Assembly: GCA_944474755.1 (NCBI GenBank)
Contig: OX104115.1
Location: 61,694,648 to 61,758,647 of the forward strand
Direction of reading: 5' to 3'
Length of the DNA: 64,000 nucleotides
DNA from: Limnoperna fortunei
Lineage: Eukaryota; Mollusca; Bivalvia; Mytilida; Modiolidae
Shown here: positions 55,416 through 64,000 of the stretch, piece by piece
Numbering within the stretch: position 1 is the first letter of the stretch
How the letters are laid out: each line of letters opens with the position of its first letter
Program-made: the position numbers and the translations under genes
Notes under the pieces: model-generated
Told to the model about the DNA's origin: nothing
Seen by the model: the letters and a program-made list of their open reading frames with translations, nothing else
The model's database searches: none

Positions 55416-55680
55416 TTATACCTCCTGCAAACTTGTTTTTTGGGGGGGTATATAGGAATCACCCTGTCTGTCTGTCCGTCTGTTCATATCCCTTGTAAGT
55501 GCTACTCCTCCTAAACTGCTTGATGAAATTTAATGAAACTTAGCATGAAGGAAGTACATTATATGTAGATGTGCATGAAGGATTTTTATTGACCTTGTAT
55601 ATCTTTAAGGGGAGATAATTGGATTTGAAAGCTGAACGGGGGTATCTCTTTGTTAGCGTGCTCACAGTCCACACTAGTTA
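55416..55680 (+). mobile_element. Family F element, copy 3, one monomer
   Basis: TACCTCCTGCAAACTTGTTT with GGGGGGGTATATAGGAATCA, a CTGTCCGTCTG box, one monomer, then GGGGGTATCTC, GTTAGCGTGCTCACAGTCCA and CACTAGTTA. With copy 2 it makes a double-headed structure with a single 3' end. Confidence 0.72.
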
Positions 55681-55689
55681 TCATTATGT

Positions 55690-56690
55690 CTTTAATGCTG
55701 AATTTACTTTAAAATGATTTAAAATGATAAATATTTAATATTATTGTTCGTTAATAAAGCGTGGTTATCCTGAATATGGAGGAAAATATGTGTAAAGTAC
55801 ACAACCGGAAGTTAACTGTTTGATTCTTGGAGTACACATTTGTACTCAATATTGTTAGAATAATACATTTTCGTATGTCTTGTTTGTTTCTTATGGACAA
55901 AAAAAGCCTAATGCTGTTAAATCCTAGTATAAAGTTTTAAGTTTACACACTTTGTGTGAAGTACACAAAGAAAACAGTTTGTTGTGACAATTTTTTTATA
56001 CACAAGATGTTCATGCGCTACGGTGTACAAATAATAAGATATTTTCTTGACAATGTGAATATATTGTGTATGTACTTGTATACTGAACCGAAGCAATTTA
56101 ATGATATTTCACAAAAAGATTGATTGAATGTTTGCTTTATGTCCAGCGAGCAATATTTCAGCTAAATTTAGGACAAGTATACAAAAAATGAATGCAAATA
56201 TGTATTTTGTTTCAGAGGGGTATTTGTGTGATATTTAAAGTACTTCATTTTCATAAGGAAAAAATTATCTATATTGTAAGTTTTTTTTTTCGTTTCTAGA
56301 TTACTCAACATATTATTACCTGGTGATAGAGAAAGAAAACTTAATTGATGGGGATGAGGTGTATTCCAGTAAAACTTATCTTTCAAAGATTTATAAAATT
56401 AATAAGGACTTCACATGCATCCTGTGGCTTAGAAAACATGCTACGTAATGGGGTTTTCTTTAAGACTTTAAAACTTAAGAAATAATATCACATATATTTA
56501 ACAAACAAAAAATCTGCCTTGGTTCTAGCTGCAGACATTTTCTTATACTTCAAGTATTAGATTCAAATTTCACAATAACATTGCACATCAATTTTTAAAT
56601 TGATTAAAAAATCAGGAATACAATTTATGCTCAACAATGAACAGCTATAAGATTTAACAAATTCATTTTCACATTGTACATATGTCACTG
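55690..56690. other. Unassigned AT-rich sequence
   Basis: No gene or repeat family was recognised. Confidence 0.4.
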
Positions 56691-56699
56691 TGTAGCAAT

Positions 56700-57140
56700 A
56701 CACTGCTACACAGTATTATATTGTCGAGATGTCATGATGGAGCAGTTCACATCTGCACAATAGCATCACAATGAATTGATGTCATCTTGTAGCAATCCAC
56801 ATCAATCCACTTCCATGTAGCCATCCAAATCCACACAGTAAGGTAACATTTTCTCGATCTCATCTTGTAGCAGTTGATATCCACACATTGTGGAGATGTT
56901 ATCAAGTAGCAATCTACTACAGTTGGCTCGCATTGTAGAGATGTCATCATGATGCAATCAACATCCATACAGTAGCATCAAATTATAGTGATGTCATCAT
57001 GTAACCATCCACAATCAGATAGTAGTATCACACTGTAGAGATGTCACCAAGTGATATTACTGTCTTGTAGTGGGTGGCTACAACACAACAACCGTGCAGT
57101 AACATTGCATTATAGAGATGTCACCATGTGGCTATCCACT
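56700..57140 (+). repeat. Degenerate minisatellite with a unit near 50 bp
   Basis: GAGATGTCATCATG-type words recur near 56,728, 56,778, 56,895, 56,940, 56,990, 57,040 and 57,117, often 50 bp apart, with AGCAATCCACATCCA and CAGTAGCATCACA-type words between. The minus-strand frame here repeats a peptide pattern because of the DNA repeat. Confidence 0.68.
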
Positions 57141-57149
57141 TTATGGATA

Positions 57150-58230
57150 AAACGTATACTTTTAACATGTTAGTTGATGTATACTAACTAATACAAATTT
57201 ACTTTTCAGGTTCTTGAGTTTTTAACATCAAGGCTTTTAAGAAGGGTTATGTCATCATAGAATATGATCAGATCATTTTAAAGAAGGAATGGGATGAGGT
57301 TTCTGGATACCTATTTACCTGGCACAAGTACTATTGACTAATTCATGAAGAAAAACATAAGTAAGCAATTTGGTTAGTGCTTTAAAAATATTTAAAATTA
57401 TTTAACATTTTCTGACATCCATAAGCATCAACACAGTAAGTGCAAATTGATTTCCAGCTGTCCACATGTCAATTTTCGGAAAGCTGTCCTGTTTGTTTCC
57501 AGCTGTCCCACTGCCACTTAAGATCAGATGTCCAGAGACTCGAGTTTCAACACCAGCCAGCCATTATCAGTGTTGACTGTCCATAATAAAAGAATGGCCA
57601 AATGGTAATGGAGGATAGGAGAGTCATGTACCAATCTGAACATCACTGCCTGTTGGTACAAATTTCTCTCAACACACAGAATGATTATATTGATTAGAGT
57701 GGTGCTGTGTCTCAAGACAACTGTCCCTGTTGATTGCCTACAGGCAAATTTGCATGACACTGCAGGACATGGGGACTGGCTGTGGACATTCAGACCTAAT
57801 ACAAGAATTTAGGCTGCACATTTCATGCCATGTTCGTGGTAGAATTTTGTCCCATTATATAGGTATGTAAATAATGTATTTTTTTAATATTTTTGTTTAA
57901 TCATTCTTTTTCATAATTTTGTTGTTATAAAAATATATATTCTATTTTATTTTTTAACATAAGCTTGTTGTTGATTAGAAATTGTTTTATTCTGTTACTA
58001 CATGTTGACTTTGACAAAGTCATTTATATGTTTCTTTAAATGTTAATGAAAAAAATCTCTTTGTTTAAACTGTTCTTGAATGACTTTAAACTTACTTTGA
58101 TCATTTGGACCAAGTTTCTTTTATAAAGTTACATATGTTTTTCATTTAGGTTTGAACTTGATATAAAGCTTGTCACAATAATGTTTAAGTGGTATGCTGT
58201 CCAGAGCTGAAACCTTTTTGTTCTTTGTAC
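57150..58230. other. Unassigned sequence
   Basis: An acceptor-like CTTTTCAG at 57,202-57,209 is followed by a short open frame (VLEFLTSRLLRRVM) that soon stops. This is not enough to call an exon. Confidence 0.35.
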
Positions 58231-58237
58231 ACTACTG

Positions 58238-58615
58238 GCTAAAAAAATGACTGTAAATACCAGTTGCAGTCGTTTTTCGTCTGTCACTGACTGAGATTGA
58301 CTGCAAATGACTGCAAAAATGTCTGTAAAAGACTGCAAACGTTGTGTCAGACAATAATTTTTACTGTAACAGTCATTTTATGCCTGTGACAGTCATTTTA
58401 TGCCTGTCACAGACATTTGTTCCGTTGGCGCAGTCATTTTATGTCTGTTACAACGGCGTATCCGTTGTATCAGTCAAAAAATGCCTGTCTCAGTCATTTT
58501 TTCGTTGACTCAGTCGAAAATCGTCTGTTACAACGGCGTTACCGTTGTATCAGTCAAAAAATGTCTGTAACATACATTTTCTCCGTTGTATCAGACAAAA
58601 TACGACTGTCACAAC
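58238..58615 (+). repeat. 20-bp minisatellite built on CAGTC/CTGT words
   Basis: From 58,366 on, units such as CAGTCATTTTATGCCTGTGA and CAGTCAAAAAATGCCTGTCT repeat at close to 20 bp. Some are replaced by CAACGGCG...CCGTTGTAT variants, which are partly self-complementary. The upstream 120 bp shows the same words at irregular spacing. The 83-codon frame across it is a product of the repeat. Confidence 0.8.
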
Positions 58616-58619
58616 GCCT

Positions 58620-59705
58620 TGTAATTATTATTGTTAATTTAATAACAGCGGCCGATTTATATTTTTAATTTTAATGAAAATATTCAAATTTAAACAAGAA
58701 AAAATCTCTATTTGGAAATTGATCTCTCGCACACTTTACGATTACAAATGTTTTAAAGCCTGGTAATTATTATTTGTATTGTTGTTAACCCGTCGATTAA
58801 TTTCTAAATGTCAAGTTATTTTATGAAAATGTTCGGAATTCAACAAAAAACATCTATTGGAAATTTGATCATCTTCTACATTTTTATAATAATATTTTCT
58901 GCAAACAAAGTTAAACAAAATATGATGACATCGCTTATTTATTAAGTTATGTCGAAAATTATTTTACAATTATAGTTAGTATAAGCTATTTTAAATACAA
59001 TATTTAATAAAAAAAATCAAATCATGTTTGTTTTCTATTGTTTAAAATATCAGGTAATCCAGTAAACATTATAAAGTTGTTGGTTTCCACGGGGCGCTTC
59101 CGATTTAAAGAAGGACACATGTGGTTAATTATGTTACAGGTAATGTAATCCGCCTCACTGATCAAAGTTCACGTTTATGAAACATTGGGCTGCATCATGT
59201 GAAAACATTACACAGGTGACCGGTAATTAACGATACTAACATCGGCTCATGCAGATAAATATGCAAATATCTCTAAAACTACAAAATAAAAAAAAACTAT
59301 ACTAGTAGTTTGCGGTTTTTCTATGGACCAAATAAATTTACAGTTATAGATCGTACGGTTATCTTGTAAGTGAACTTCAACCCCTTTTGTTCTACAGACA
59401 AACTAAATTTGTAAAAGTGTTTATTTTTAATTGTCTACATTAACTCTAAAATCATACCATAGAAAGGCAAAGTGCCACAGAACAAATAACGGACACACAC
59501 TTTATCGAATGAAACTGAATCGAGTGCGCCGTTTCGTACAAAGTTGACATGTATTCGAGAAAAATCAGGAACAGGTATTTTAGAAGACAGTACCCATTCA
59601 TCCATAACTATAAATGTATTTATTACATTATTATATTACACAATATCAACCCTTGTTCTGCATGGTCGCGGAAACACCATCAAACAAACAAACTTAAAAG
59701 TTCCA
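58620..59705. other. Unassigned AT-rich sequence
   Basis: No recognised repeat family or gene. Confidence 0.4.
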
Positions 59706-59722
59706 TCTGTACTAGATATATG

Positions 59723-59980
59723 TTTGTTTGTTTGTTTGAATATTGTTTAACGCCACTTTAAGCAATTTTTCAGCTATATCATGGCATCCAATTTTTATTG
59801 GGGGAGGAAGCCGGAGTACCCGGAGATAACCCCCGACCTTTAGTAGGAAAACTGGCTATTAAGATTGGGGTCGAGTGCACCCTGCCTGCAGCAAGACTCG
59901 AATCTGCAACCTCAGTGTTGACAGACAATGTGATCAATAGTAGACGAACTACCTTAACCACTTTGCCACCGAGGCCCCTT
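59723..59980 (-). repeat. tRNA-derived SINE, minus strand, 12-bp target-site duplication
   Basis: In plus-strand order: a TTTG tail, GCAATTTTTCAGCTATATCA, the ATTGGGGGAGGAAGCCGGAG block, B box inverse in GCAAGACTCGAATCTGC, A box inverse in AACCACTTTGCCACCGAGGC. ACTAGATATATG (59,711-59,722) and ACTAGATACATG (59,981-59,992) flank it with one mismatch. Opposing short frames inside it are not genes. Confidence 0.92.
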
Positions 59981-59994
59981 ACTAGATACATGTG

Positions 59995-61245
59995 TGCTTC
60001 CAATACCTGCATAATAATATAATAGTGCTGTTATTAAAATCTCATGTAAAATTAAAGAACATAAACTTGTTTTGTTTTTAGATTTCTGTTGAAATTAACT
60101 ATTTAAAAAAAGATGATTAATAGGAAACAATTGCAATACATTACAATAAATCAGTGATACTTGTAGGATTTTTTAATGTTGAGTCCTGGACTCATTACTT
60201 TTGAAAATAGTGAGTACCAAAAAAAATTTCACGAGTCCCACATATTGCATACAACCGTGTTCTTTGATAACCGACCCATGAAATGTCTTTATAAAAATAT
60301 ATACATGTAATATGGCTTACTAGTATGTTTATGCCATGTTATTTTATATTAGTATTAGTTGAGTTTGGCAGTCTTCACGAGTACCATTGAACTACAATTA
60401 TTACTTGAAACATGCTGATGTTTGCCCCTAAAAGAGAGACTTTTGTCTTACCTGGCTCATATTGGAACTAATGTCCAGGTTTACGTAATTGACATGACAG
60501 AAATTTGTACGCGACAGACAATGGACACGGACGCATACTGGGACACTTATATAATGAAAAGGCCTGTCCATAATTGAAAAGACGTGTACAATATGCATCT
60601 AGACGCGTTAGCGAGGGTCCCTGATAAATATGTTACATAATTATGTTATTACTTTTATCTTACATGTTATCTAAGAGCACACATTTAGGGATAAATTCTA
60701 AATCAAAAGCTTAAATATACAAAAATATACATCAAAATGTAGAAATAACCTATTAAAGCAAAATAATTCAAGTTGGGACCAATTGACCAAAGTTGGGACT
60801 TGTATATCCATATAACACTAGTGACAATTAGCATGTTTACTCTATGCAACTGTCAAATAAAATATATCCTACTAATTGAGAAAATAAACTGGGGACCAAT
60901 TGACGAAGATGTGGGCTCATTTATGATTATGGCAGCAGTTCAGACTACAAGTATTTCAGACAAATTATTAACAGCCAAGACTGGTAAAATAAGTAATTTA
61001 TAGTCAAAAGTGAGCTTTTATCTTAAAAGTTGGTACAATTCAATACAAAACTACCAGTTTCAGACTTTTTCTGGTCAGCAATTCTGACATATATTATGTA
61101 GTTCATAAATGCCTCTCAAGTCACACAACAAATAAATTATTTAGAAATTCTAATGTTTTATTAAAAAGAACTAAATACATGTAAGTAAATAATTTATTTC
61201 AATATTTGAAAATTTATGCCAATTCAAACATGTAATTTGTTTTTT
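59995..61245. other. Unassigned sequence
   Basis: A 76-codon frame at 60,773-61,003 contains the repeated WGPID word (GGACCAATTGACC twice, 120 bp apart) but no known domain. Confidence 0.35.
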
Positions 61246-61256
61246 TTCTTTTTCAG

Positions 61257-61362
61257 TCGAAAGCGACAAATTAAAGCAGCACAACCCTCTCAGAAAAGAA
61301 CATTGAAAAATGCCTTAGGGGAATGTTTTAATGGGAAAACAAATGTTCCATTAAAGATACTA
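61257..61362 (+). CDS. Possible 106-bp internal exon, unknown basic protein
   Basis: It is preceded by a strong acceptor (T-rich tract ending CTTTTTCAG at 61,256) and followed by donor GTATGT at 61,363. One frame is open throughout after one leading base: RKRQIKAAQPSQKRTLKNAL, then GECFNGKTNVPLKIL. Composition is basic and protein-like. A worn SINE lies just downstream, consistent with an intron. No domain was recognised. Confidence 0.28.
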
Positions 61363-61385
61363 GTATGTATATGTACACGATAGTG

Positions 61386-61492
61386 CTAGTTTTTCTACTA
61401 ACGATACTCTAGTTTCCTCCCCCATTAAAAACTGGATGCCATGATATTGCTAAAAATTTGATGAAAGTGGCATTTAAAAACTTGCAAACAAT
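61386..61492 (+). repeat. 3' SINE fragment
   Basis: CTAGTTTCCTCCCCCATTAA, ACTGGATGCCATGATATTGC and GATGAAAGTGGCATTTAAAA match the SINE 3' part, with only a vestigial CAAA tail. Confidence 0.68.
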
Positions 61493-61499
61493 ATTAAAA

Positions 61500-63335
61500 A
61501 ATAAAGAACATGTTTTTAAAATCTCCCTCTATATAAACAGGTACCACAAAGGGTTCAAACACAGTATGGTATACAAATCTGTCTTTCCACTCATCCACAC
61601 TTGTGTACGTACGTTGTACAGTAACTCAAGTCTGTGATGATGTCTTAATATGACATATATGTGATGTTGAGACTGAAAACAGTATAAAACATGGGATTTT
61701 TCATGCTTTTAATGTTTGTTGTTATCATGTTCTAGCAATTCCTAATTTTAAATACTGTTAGAAAAATGTCTTTGTGAATTTTTGTGAATGACATATTTGT
61801 TCAATTAAAGGTCCTCTACAAGTGTAGTTTTCTGCATGTGTAAATTCAAAATAGTCCTAAGCAATGATCCAAGTTATGACAGAAAAGCTGTGGTAAATTA
61901 CAATTTTGTTTTGTTTCAAGATAGCAAGGTAATTTCCCCCTTGAAGAACAATTGCATTATTTTTGGAATTTAGAACCAACAATTATGTGATGTCCTCTAC
62001 AGTTTCCTCATTTTTCTTCTTGATTGGATGTTAACATGACCACCATGAAGAAACTTTGTTTCTGATTTTCTGACATTTTAAAATCTTCTTTTAAAGTTCA
62101 GATGATTTGTGCAAATTATGTATGTGAAGTCTAGAAGAAAGATTTCTCATGTTGTCTTTATATGATACTAAAATGGCAGTCAGTTGCAATCCTTGTTCGT
62201 GATTAGTATAAATTCAAACAATCTTCCCCTTTGACAGTACTAATCCTAGAAAGAATAATAATCATACTCTTGCATTTAAAAAAAATACAATTTTATTACT
62301 ATAAGGAAAAATAATTTTTAATTAAATACATCTAAGAAAGGTGTCAAATTAATAATTTTTCTTAAATTGAATAAATTTCAACTTGGCATTAAGATGGATA
62401 TGTTATTAAAAAAATCAAAAAGGGTCAACTTTGTTAGTATGCTTGTCTATATCTGACATGATCATTTGCCCAGAAATTTCATCTTTTCCCAACTTGCCAT
62501 ACCACCAGTGTTTGATTCTTTTCTCACTTATTTGTTAACAAATCTGGTGCCGTTCTGTTTGACAATGTCAACAAAGAGAGTGATCTACCTTGAATGTAAT
62601 CTCAAGTGTACATTTGTTACATCAACCTGTTTGTTTTTATGTGTACCGCTATCATATTGTGGTAAAAATTGAGTCATGGAAGGTCAGATATGTTGTTTTC
62701 ATGTTAATATTTAAACAGGCTTTGTAAACCAACACAACTAAAGCAAATATTTAATTATTTTTATTGCTGAACTGACTGTTGATCACTGTTGATGTCACAG
62801 TATACATGGTATAGTACATTTTATGGGAAAAGGAGCGTGAAATTTTTATCTCACCCACGGGTTGAGACAAGGATATATCTCATCCGGCTAAAAATAGGTA
62901 GCATGCTGTCTCATTAGTGAGAATTTTCTTTCTCACCAGGTGAGAAAGCTTATCATGACATCAGTTTACTATAAATACATCAATGTCACAGTAACGAATG
63001 GCTTTACAATCTTTTAGACCATTACTGGAATTGCATATAAATGGCTATAGGCCTGCACTCTGTTTGTCAGTCGTTCAAATATGTTTTAAAGACTTTTGCA
63101 GATAATGAGCTGACATTAGGTATGTGAGTCAACTATCATGAGTTACATATATCAAGTTTTACAGTTTTTACCTGTTCAAAATTTAATTTGCCAGTAGTGG
63201 ACTTAATATAACCTGAACAGTACTATCCACACTAATTAACTTTAGCATATATGAACTTACATAGAATAAACAGTTTGTACCAAGTACAGAATACAAAGCT
63301 GAATATAAGATTAATTGTCTACTTTTTTTTTGTAC
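61500..63335. other. Unassigned sequence
   Basis: The segment at 61,920-62,250 has words reminiscent of family B interiors, but no ordered match. A frame at 62,466-62,672 has no recognised domain. Confidence 0.35.
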
Positions 63336-63338
63336 ATA

Positions 63339-63396
63339 ATGAAATGTTCAGTTGTACTAGAGCGACTTTCGCTTAAAGAATGCTTTTGTAATAATG
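63339..63396 (+). CDS. Possible first exon of a cysteine-rich protein
   Basis: ATG at 63,339 opens MKCSVVLERLSLKECFCNN, ending after one base of the next codon at a strong donor GTAAGT (63,397). The phase fits the next proposed exon at 63,886, and the joined frame continues without a stop to the window edge. The ATG could instead lie within an internal exon, since a T tract and TTCAG occur near 63,349. Unrecognised family. Confidence 0.22.
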
Positions 63397-63885
63397 GTAA
63401 GTTTATACCTTCAGACCTTTACAATTGTTATGACTTTTCACATGGTTTCAGTAATGGTGGTAAAGCAATATGTGGGGTGTTTGTCTCATGCGCACTCATC
63501 TGTACTTGTTGTGTCATCCAACCATAATGCCCGCGACAAGATCGTTGTTCTGGTATCAACATAATCGGGCATTCTGATTGATTGTCAGATATTAAACAAT
63601 GGAGAGTCTGCAGTAGGATATTAAAATGAAAAAGGTGTTAGTTTGCAGAAGAAATAAAAACATTCATGCGCTGTGATCTTACTTTGAATAGAAATTTGTT
63701 TATGTCTTTTCACTCGTTCAGCTGCCATCCACTTGCGAAAAGACATTAAATTTATATCACTCATTGAAGATTAAACAGTCTTTTCTTAAAGTTATGCAAG
63801 AACCTATTAATCTTTATATTTTTTTATTTAAGCCTTAAGTCTTAGCTTAGCTTCTTCATGTTTGTATCTTTCTTTGTATTTATAG

Positions 63886-64000
63886 CAAACAAAGTTATTT
63901 GCAACAGCAATGAATTTACTAAAGTGGAGTCTGTACAAAAGAAGTGTTTTCAAAGAAAAATTACGAATTCAGGATGGAATTCTGCAGTTTGTAAATCAAA
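63886..64000 (+). CDS. Possible exon running off the window end
   Basis: After the acceptor TTTGTATTTATAG (63,885) two frames remain open to the window end. One, in phase with the exon at 63,339, reads NKVICNSNEFTKVESVQKK and ends near GWNSAVCKS, with cysteine spacing that could suit an extracellular module. The other reads QTKLFATAMNLLKWSLYKR onward and looks more like a helical protein. I cannot choose between them; the 3' boundary lies outside the window. Confidence 0.3.

Noticed and set aside
57524..57760. 78-codon minus-strand frame
   Set aside because: Reasonable composition, but no domain, no splice context and no upstream signal.
58417..58668. 83-codon frame over the 20-bp array
   Set aside because: The array explains the open frame; residues follow the DNA period and no protein family fits.
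59549..60022. Several 68-77 codon frames on both strands
   Set aside because: They overlap each other and the minus-strand SINE at 59,723-59,980.

Overview
The window reads as a gene-poor, AT-rich stretch of an animal nuclear genome, most likely a bivalve mollusc. No operons, no bacterial-type coding density and no long cellular gene are visible. The bivalve assignment is an inference. It rests on abundant tRNA-derived SINEs with CAAA-type tails, and on many short elements that pair a CCGT (ACGG) microsatellite box with internal tandem repeats of about 150-170 bp, the architecture reported for the pearl/DTC84 group of bivalve elements and related Helentron-like (DINE/HINE) elements.

Layout. 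0-3.3 kb: SINEs, including a young one inserted inside an older one. 3.3-10.6 kb: a dense nest of tandem-repeat-carrying elements joined end to end, closing with a fossil double zinc knuckle. 10.9-12.6 kb: a 220-bp direct-repeat pair, a 19-bp inverted repeat and two adjacent palindromes. 14.0-14.3 kb: a possible small minus-strand gene. 14.9-17.3 kb: the best coding feature, a 5'-truncated non-LTR retrotransposon with an uninterrupted reverse transcriptase frame, inserted into a 22-bp minisatellite. 18-29.3 kb: further tandem-repeat elements. 30.0-31.1 kb: a decayed DIRS-like reverse transcriptase on the minus strand. 31.4-37.5 kb: more repeat elements. 37.5-43 kb: mostly unassigned sequence with worn copies. 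43-46 kb: two SINEs with target-site duplications and twin large palindromes. 46-56 kb: unassigned sequence with several repeat fragments, inverted repeats, one 210-bp tandem duplication and a few possible exons. 56.7-58.6 kb: two minisatellites (about 50 bp and 20 bp). 59.7-60.0 kb: a minus-strand SINE with a 12-bp target duplication. 61-64 kb: possible small exons, the last running off the window end.

How the parts relate. The LINE-type element could supply reverse transcriptase for SINE mobilisation, although its TTA tail differs from the SINE tail, so no direct partnership is shown. The tandem-repeat elements are non-autonomous: none encodes a recognisable Rep-helicase or transposase here. 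They share one plan: a short terminal word, its inverted copy close by forming a 5' hairpin, a CCGT-rich box, a variable tandem array, the same inverted word near the 3' end, a 3' palindrome, and often CTAG followed by T. The most notable content of the window is this set of unrelated-looking families with the same plan and monomers of similar length. Cellular coding content, if any, is limited to small exons proposed at low confidence.
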